From an uncultured Bacteroidales bacterium (lineage in GTDB: Bacteria > Bacteroidota > Bacteroidia > Bacteroidales > UBA3824): a stretch of 64,000 nucleotides of DNA. The notes beneath the pieces are model-generated. The model saw nothing but the letters and a program-made list of their open reading frames with translations, was not told the DNA's origin and searched no databases. Made by a program: the position numbers and the translations under genes. The stretch lies in NCBI GenBank assembly GCA_937877455.1, contig CALFIU010000189.1, forward strand, positions 37,242 through 101,241, given 5' to 3'. Positions 63,918 to 64,000 of this stretch are shown here, one piece after another. Numbering within the stretch: the first letter of the stretch is position 1; each line of letters begins with the position of its first letter.

Positions 63918-64000
63918 TTAGAACAATGGAATGTTTTCGCCTTTAATATCATCATAGATAACCTTTCGGCATTCGTCATACTTTCCATTGTAAATCAGTC
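63918..64000 (-). CDS. C-terminal end of a hypothetical protein, cut by window edge
   Basis: The last 26 codons (LIYNGKYDECRKVIYDDIKG then ENIPLF) of a gene entering from the right. Too little to assign. Confidence 0.6.
   Translation of the reverse strand, partial: LIYNGKYDECRKVIYDDIKGENIPLF

Noticed and set aside
1..64000. CRISPR array, insertion sequence or rRNA
   Set aside because: No regularly spaced repeats, transposase or rRNA-like sequence was found.

Overview
The window looks like an internal segment of a large tailed phage of an anaerobic, AT-rich Firmicute (Clostridia-like). It encodes DnaE, DnaG, DnaB, SSB, DnaN, class III ribonucleotide reductase NrdD/NrdG, ThyX and dUTPase. Almost every gene is on the minus strand, tightly packed, often with ATGA or TAATG overlaps and AAGGAGG-type ribosome binding sites. 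No virion, terminase or lysis gene was recognised, so this is the replication, metabolism and accessory part of the genome.

Layout: 0-6.6 kb nucleotide metabolism (dut, nrdG, nrdD, deoxyribosyltransferase-like, gmk-like, thyX). 6.6-17.6 kb replication and recombination (dnaE, RecB-like nuclease, dnaG, dnaB, HD protein, ssb, DUF1071 annealing protein), a Tad2-like anti-Thoeris protein and a kinase-HD fusion. 17.6-19.2 kb RNA ligase. 19.2-26 kb DNA methyltransferases and a SNF2-type helicase. 26-28.9 kb CCA-adding enzyme, RlaP-like nucleotidyltransferase and HPr-like protein. 29.6-35 kb a fragmented C5 methyltransferase, an HNH protein and a frameshifted PAPS-reductase-like gene. 35-38.9 kb metallophosphoesterases, ATPase, YqeY-like. 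38.9-43.7 kb an RNA gene cluster with ordinary tRNAs, interrupted tRNAs and a family of tRNA-like RNAs around a DUF2828/Ro60-like gene. 43.7-50.5 kb three proteins with an SSSSSF motif, a formate/nitrite transporter, a PP-loop enzyme, GIY-YIG and radical SAM proteins. 50.5-57.8 kb a protein with a diversity-generating-retroelement-like variable end, ParB-like, MazF-like and DUF262 proteins and two tyrosine-recombinase-like proteins. 57.8-64 kb small genes, a tandem-domain HTH-like protein, the sliding clamp and a DUF932 protein.

Three systems stand out. (1) All six G/C runs of 7 or more bases, plus nine copies of a 5-bp repeat, lie in or directly before DNA-modification genes (two amino-methyltransferases, a C5 methyltransferase, a PAPS-reductase-like gene). 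Several sit exactly at reading-frame breaks, as expected of phase-variable phage DNA modification. (2) The RNA cluster holds tRNAs interrupted in the anticodon region by a hairpin followed by a conserved ACAGCAA box. The same stem and box recur in stand-alone tRNA-like RNAs next to a Ro60-like gene, and the phage also carries RNA ligase, kinase-HD, RlaP and CCA-adding enzymes. (3) About 30 copies of a 15-bp element occur between genes. Twelve sit exactly 3 bp upstream of the -35 box of near-consensus promoters, which suggests a phage regulon.
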